Source: Telmatospirillum sp. (GTDB lineage: Bacteria; Pseudomonadota; Alphaproteobacteria; CACIAM-22H2). From it: DNA of 64,000 nucleotides. The stretch spans positions 1 through 64,000 of the forward strand of contig JADCGL010000003.1 in NCBI GenBank assembly GCA_020248985.1, read 5' to 3'. The notes beneath the pieces were generated by a model that had not been told where the DNA came from, made no database searches, and saw nothing but the letters and a program-made list of their open reading frames with translations. This document shows positions 59,951 to 64,000 of this stretch, one piece after another. The position numbers and the translations under genes were made by a program. How positions within the stretch are numbered: the first letter of the stretch is position 1; every line of letters starts with the position of its first letter.

Positions 59951-61146
59951 GCGCTGCGCACGTAAAGAGCGGCCACCCCCGGCAATTCTTTGCCTTCGAG
60001 CCATTCGAGAAAAGCGCCGCCCGCGGCCGACACATAGTCGAACCGGTCGACCACGCCGGCATGGGCGAGGGCCGCAACCGTATCGCCGCCGCCGGCAACG
60101 GCCATGAGCTTGCCCGCCGTGCACAGATCGGCCGCCCCGCGCGCGAGCGCCGTCGTTCCCTTGTCGAAGGGCTGGAATTCGAAGGCGCCGACCGGGCCGT
60201 TCCACACCAGCGTTTTGACGCCCGAAAGCACACGCAGCGTTTCGGCGACCGACAGCGGGCCGATATCGAGGATCATCTTGTCGTCGGGGACGGCGCCGAT
60301 CGCGACGGTCTGCGCATCGGCTCCGTCGGTGAGGGCGGATGCCACGACCGCATCGACCGGCAGCACGATCTGTTTGCCGCCCGATTGCGCGTCGGCAAGG
60401 ATGCGCCGCGCGGTCTCGGCCATGTTGGCCTCGCACAGCGAACGGCCGATGCCAATACCTTTGGCGTGCAGAAACGTATTCGCCATGCCGCCGCCGATCA
60501 CCAGAATATCGACGCGCGCGAGCAGATGGCCGAGCAGATCGAGCTTGGTCGAAACCTTCGAGCCGCCGACGATGGCCGCCACGGGCCGCTTGGGCCGGTC
60601 GAGGGCGGCCGACAGCGCATCGAGCTCGGCCTGCATCGCGCGTCCGGCCGCACAGGGGAGCAGATGCGCAATGCCCTCGGTCGAGGCGTGGGCCCGGTGC
60701 GCGCACGAGAACGCATCGTTGACATAGATGTCGCCGAATTCGGCGAGCGCTTTGGCGAAGCTCGGCGCGTTTTTCTCTTCGCCCTTGTGGAAGCGCAGAT
60801 TCTCGAGCAGCAGAACGTCGCCGTCTTTCATTGCCGCGACCGAAGCTGCGGCGGGTTCGCCGATGCAGTCGGTCGCGAACGCCACGGGCTTGCCGAATTC
60901 CGCCGCCAAAGAAGCTGCGATCGGGGCCAGCGACTGCGTCATGTCGCGTCCCTGCGGCCGTCCGAAATGCGACATCACGATCGTGCGCGCCCCCTTGGCG
61001 ACCAGTTCGCGCACCGTGGGCGCAAAACGTTCGATGCGCGTGGCGTCGCTGACCGCGCCGTCCAGCATCGGCACGTTGAGGTCGGCGCGCACGAGCACGC
61101 GCTTGCCGGCAAAATCGAAATCGTCGAGGGTCTTGAAACGGTTCAT
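59947..61146 (-). CDS. pgk: phosphoglycerate kinase
   Basis: A 399-residue glycolytic/gluconeogenic enzyme. [14 protein letters not shown], the substrate histidine region [41 protein letters not shown] and [11 protein letters not shown] are all standard. It is monocistronic as far as the window shows, divergent from pyrF. Confidence 0.98.
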   Translation of the reverse strand: MNRFKTLDDFDFAGKRVLVRADLNVPMLDGAVSDATRIERFAPTVRELVAKGARTIVMSHFGRPQGRDMTQSLAPIAASLAAEFGKPVAFATDCIGEPAAASVAAMKDGDVLLLENLRFHKGEEKNAPSFAKALAEFGDIYVNDAFSCAHRAHASTEGIAHLLPCAAGRAMQAELDALSAALDRPKRPVAAIVGGSKVSTKLDLLGHLLARVDILVIGGGMANTFLHAKGIGIGRSLCEANMAETARRILADAQSGGKQIVLPVDAVVASALTDGADAQTVAIGAVPDDKMILDIGPLSVAETLRVLSGVKTLVWNGPVGAFEFQPFDKGTTALARGAADLCTAGKLMAVAGGGDTVAALAHAGVVDRFDYVSAAGGAFLEWLEGKELPGVAALYVRSA

Positions 61147-61230
61147 GGCACTGGCAATCCTGAAGGCAACGAGCGTATACCCTAGCCGCAGCGAGGGCCG
61201 CTTCTATCGCCCAACGGGGAGTGATTTTCA

Positions 61231-61932
61231 ATGGCCGAGACGTTGCCGTCCGTGTTCGTGGCGATCGACCGGGCCGACCCGCGCGAGGCCGCTGGCGATC
61301 TGGCAGCCTTGGGCCAAGACGGCTTTGCGCTGAAGCTGGGGCTCGAATTTTTCGTCGCCAACGGGCCTGCGGGCGTGCGCGCCGTGGCCGGCACGCGGCC
61401 GCTGTTCCTCGATTTGAAGCTCCACGACATCCCCAATACGGTCGCGGGCGGCGTGCGCGCGGCAAGTGCGTGCGCGCCGGTTTTTCTGACCATCCACGCA
61501 AGCGGCGGCCCGGCCATGATCGCGGCCGCCCGCAAAGCCGCCGACCAAAACGGGGCGGCGCGTATGCAGATTCTAGCCATTACGGTGCTGACCAGCCTCG
61601 ACGACGGCGACCTCGACGCGGTCGGCCAGATCGGGCCCTCGGGCGACCAGGCGCTGCGCCTGGCATTGGTGGCAAAAATGGCCGGGGCGGACGGCGTGGT
61701 GTGCTCGGCCCACGAAATCGCGCGCTTGCGGGCCGCCTGCGGGCCCGATTTCAAACTTGTCGTCCCCGGCATTCGGCCCGCCTGGGCCGCGACGGGCGAC
61801 CAGAAACGCGTGATGACGCCGCGCGAGGCCATGGATTTGGGGGCCGACCATCTTGTGATCGGCCGGCCGATCACGCAGGCGGCCGATCCCCGCGCCGCCC
61901 TCAACCGCATTCTGGCCGAGATCGCCGCGTGA
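61231..61932 (+). CDS. pyrF: orotidine 5'-phosphate decarboxylase
   Basis: A 233-residue enzyme for the last step of UMP synthesis. VFVAIDRADPREA starts the barrel, DLKLHDIPNTV holds the catalytic Lys-Asp set, and VVPGIRPAWAATGDQKRV is the phosphate-gripping loop. The trpF GTG overlaps its stop codon, tying pyrimidine and tryptophan genes in one transcript, as in several other alphaproteobacteria. Confidence 0.97.
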   Translation: MAETLPSVFVAIDRADPREAAGDLAALGQDGFALKLGLEFFVANGPAGVRAVAGTRPLFLDLKLHDIPNTVAGGVRAASACAPVFLTIHASGGPAMIAAARKAADQNGAARMQILAITVLTSLDDGDLDAVGQIGPSGDQALRLALVAKMAGADGVVCSAHEIARLRAACGPDFKLVVPGIRPAWAATGDQKRVMTPREAMDLGADHLVIGRPITQAADPRAALNRILAEIAA

Positions 61933-62567
61933 GCGTGGCCGTCAAAATCTGCGGCCTCAATGCGCCGGCCGCAATCGAAGCGGCAGCCGGTGCGGCCTTT
62001 GCGGGCTTCGTGTTTTTCGCGCGCAGCCCGCGCCATGTGAATCCTGCGACCGCCGCCCATTTGGCGCGCGGCCTGCCGCCACTGGCGATCCGCGTGGCCC
62101 TTGCGGTCGACCCCAGCGACGCCGATCTCGATGCGATTCTAGCCGGCTTCCGGCCCGATTTGTGGCAGCTGCATGGCGCCGAAACGCCCGCGCGCGTTGC
62201 CGAAATCAAAGCGCGCACGGGCCTGCCGGCCATGAAAGCGCTCGGCATTTCGCAAGCCGAGGATTTGGCGCAAGCCGAACCCTATCTCGAGGTCGCCGAC
62301 CGGCTGCTGTTCGACGCCAAACCGCCCAAACGGCCCGACGCTTTGCCGGGCGGCAATGCCGTCAGCTTCGATTGGAAGATCTTGGCCGGTACGGAGTGGC
62401 CGCTGCCGTGGATGCTGTCGGGCGGGCTCAACGCCGCCAATGTGGCGGCGGCTGCCCGCGTGTCGGGGGCTTTGTGCGTGGACGTATCCTCGGGCGTGGA
62501 AGACCGGCCCGGGCACAAATCGCCGCGCCTGATCCGGCGCTTTTTGAGCGCCGCCGCCGAGGCTTAA
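61929..62567 (+). CDS. trpF: phosphoribosylanthranilate isomerase
   Basis: A 212-residue TIM-barrel enzyme of tryptophan synthesis. The catalytic cysteine is in VKICGLN, the catalytic aspartate in CVDVSSGVED, with LHGAETP and SGGLNAANV between. It starts with GTG at 61929 overlapping pyrF by four bases. trpB follows after 57 bases. Confidence 0.96.
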   Translation: MSVAVKICGLNAPAAIEAAAGAAFAGFVFFARSPRHVNPATAAHLARGLPPLAIRVALAVDPSDADLDAILAGFRPDLWQLHGAETPARVAEIKARTGLPAMKALGISQAEDLAQAEPYLEVADRLLFDAKPPKRPDALPGGNAVSFDWKILAGTEWPLPWMLSGGLNAANVAAAARVSGALCVDVSSGVEDRPGHKSPRLIRRFLSAAAEA

Positions 62568-62624
62568 GTTGGGGCATGAGGCGGGCTTGGCCGTGCGTGC
62601 GTGCTCGGCTATAACCCTGCGGCC

Positions 62625-63836
62625 ATGAACCAGATCAACTCCTTCCGCGCCGGCCCCGACGAGAACGGCCATTTCGGCCTGTTCGGCGGCCGCTATGTGT
62701 CCGAAACCCTGATGCCGCTGATCCTCGAGGTCGAGCGCGCCTATATGGCCGCCCGCAAGGATCCGACATTCCAGAAAGAGCTCGACTATTATCTGGCCCA
62801 TTATGTCGGCCGGCCGTCGCCTTTGTGGTTCGCCGAGCGCCTGACCAAAACATTGGGCGGCGCGAAGATCTATCTGAAGCGCGACGAGCTCAACCACACG
62901 GGTGCGCACAAGATCAACAGCTGCATGGGCCAGATCCTGCTGGCCCAGCGCATGGGCAAGCGCCGCATCATCGCCGAGACCGGGGCGGGCCAGCATGGCG
63001 TGGCGACCGCCACCGTGTGCGCGCTGTTCGGCTTGCCCTGCACCGTCTATATGGGGGCGACCGACATTGCGCGCCAGGCGCCCAACGTGTTCCGCATGAA
63101 ACTGCTGGGAGCGGAAGTGAAACCCGTCACGTCGGGCACGGCCACGCTCAAAGACGCGATGAACGAAGCGCTGCGCGACTGGGTCGCCAATGTCGAAGAC
63201 ACCTACTACATCATCGGTACGGTCGCGGGTCCGCATCCCTATCCGATGATGGTGCGCGATTTCCAAAGCGTGATCGGCAAGGAAGCGCGCGAGCAGTTTC
63301 TGGCGGCCGAAGGCAAATTGCCGGACAAGCTCGTGGCCTGCATCGGCGGCGGCTCGAACGCGATGGGGCTGTTCCATCCGTTCCTCGACGACCGCGACGT
63401 GTCGATGGATGCGGTCGAAGCGGCCGGCCTCGGGCTCGATTCGGGCAAGCATGCGGCCTCGCTGCAAGGCGGGCGGCCCGGCGTGCTGCACGGCAACCGC
63501 ACCTTCCTGCTGATGGACGAAGACGGCCAGATCGACGAAGCCCATTCGATTTCGGCCGGTCTCGACTATCCCGGCATCGGGCCCGAACATTCGTGGCTGC
63601 ACGACATCAAGCGCGTGAAGTACGTCGCCGCAACCGACGACGAAGCCATCGAAGGCTTCAAGCTTCTGTCGCGCACCGAAGGCATTCTGCCGGCTCTTGA
63701 GCCCGCCCATGCCGTCGCGCATGTGGCGCGCATCGCACCCAGCCTGCCCAAGGACTACACGATCATCATGAATCTGTGCGGCCGCGGCGACAAAGACATC
63801 TTCACGATCGGCGAACGCCTCGGGGTGAAATTGTGA
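62625..63836 (+). CDS. trpB: tryptophan synthase beta chain
   Basis: A 403-residue PLP enzyme. The PLP lysine lies in [13 protein letters not shown], the phosphate loop is [13 protein letters not shown], and [14 protein letters not shown] opens the protein. It condenses indole with serine in the alpha-beta complex. Its stop overlaps the trpA GTG. Confidence 0.98.
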   Translation: MNQINSFRAGPDENGHFGLFGGRYVSETLMPLILEVERAYMAARKDPTFQKELDYYLAHYVGRPSPLWFAERLTKTLGGAKIYLKRDELNHTGAHKINSCMGQILLAQRMGKRRIIAETGAGQHGVATATVCALFGLPCTVYMGATDIARQAPNVFRMKLLGAEVKPVTSGTATLKDAMNEALRDWVANVEDTYYIIGTVAGPHPYPMMVRDFQSVIGKEAREQFLAAEGKLPDKLVACIGGGSNAMGLFHPFLDDRDVSMDAVEAAGLGLDSGKHAASLQGGRPGVLHGNRTFLLMDEDGQIDEAHSISAGLDYPGIGPEHSWLHDIKRVKYVAATDDEAIEGFKLLSRTEGILPALEPAHAVAHVARIAPSLPKDYTIIMNLCGRGDKDIFTIGERLGVKL

Positions 63837-64000
63837 GCCGCATCGCCGCACGCTTCGCCGCCCTCGCCGCCGAAGGGCGCGCAGGCCTCGTCACCTACGT
63901 GATGGCGGGCGATCCGGATGCCACATCTGCGCAGAAGATTCTCGACGGGCTGCCCGCCGCCGGGGCCGACATCATCGAGCTTGGTTTGCCCTTCTCCGAT
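63833..64000 (+). CDS. trpA: tryptophan synthase alpha chain, N-terminal part (3' end outside window)
   Basis: 56 codons are present, starting with GTG 63833 ([20 protein letters not shown]). TYVMAGDPD and the catalytic region [10 protein letters not shown] are visible, with the glutamate and aspartate of the active site in place. The reading frame runs off the right edge. Confidence 0.96.
   Translation, partial: MSRIAARFAALAAEGRAGLVTYVMAGDPDATSAQKILDGLPAAGADIIELGLPFSD

Overview
The window is GC-rich, densely packed DNA from an alphaproteobacterium, most likely a member of the Rhodospirillales. The evidence is the gene order pyrF-trpF-trpB-trpA, the unit rpsP-rimM-trmD-rplS-leuC, the DUF2336 and PAS_5 proteins, and the abundance of multi-PAS hybrid kinases. 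I cannot name the species. I see no rRNA, tRNA or CRISPR array.

Layout. 0-3 kb: the end of a DapA-family lyase, an amino-acid ABC binding protein and permease, and a voltage-gated-type ion channel. 3-10.5 kb: a compact chemosensory operon (STAS, cheA, cheW, cheR, cheB, cheY, MCP). 10.6-19.3 kb: a rhodanese-ChrB fusion, a DMT exporter, a 1,964-residue hybrid histidine kinase with about seven PAS domains, and an unusual response regulator. 19.3-30.2 kb: small-molecule uptake and catabolism (a PheC-like binding protein, a methyltransferase, a polyamine-type ABC operon ending in an RraA-like gene, a 2-hydroxyacid dehydrogenase, a gamma-glutamyltransferase, a CoA-transferase and an enoyl-CoA hydratase). 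30.2-35.8 kb: a three-gene signalling operon made of a TRAP-type periplasmic binding protein, a hybrid kinase and a receiver protein, with no TRAP permease. 36-39.8 kb: a PAS_5 protein, a methyltransferase, a CitE-like lyase, pyridoxal kinase and a LysE-type exporter.

39.85-43.0 kb is a visibly AT-richer insertion. It carries a decayed IS1595-family transposase, three or four small unrecognised genes and several hairpins. After it the core genome resumes: asd with a secreted partner, phospholipid methyltransferase, leuB-leuD-rdd-leuC behind rplS-trmD-rimM-rpsP, ffh, and then dapF-mtaB-ftsY reading the other way. 56.3-56.75 kb holds a tiny stand-alone gene for a 16-residue Lys/Ala peptide with its own Shine-Dalgarno and terminator. 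The window closes with a sterol-desaturase-type protein, a NUDIX hydrolase, a DUF2336 protein, pgk, pyrF, trpF, trpB and the start of trpA.

Biologically the window joins housekeeping synthesis (leucine, tryptophan, lysine/threonine precursors, pyrimidine, SRP targeting, ribosome maturation) with a large environmental-sensing block: one chemosensory array, two hybrid phosphorelays and two receiver proteins. The observations most worth following up are the 16-residue peptide gene, the permease-less binding-protein/kinase operon, the AT-rich insertion, the exact 120-codon PAS duplication in the giant kinase, and the unusual channel filter.
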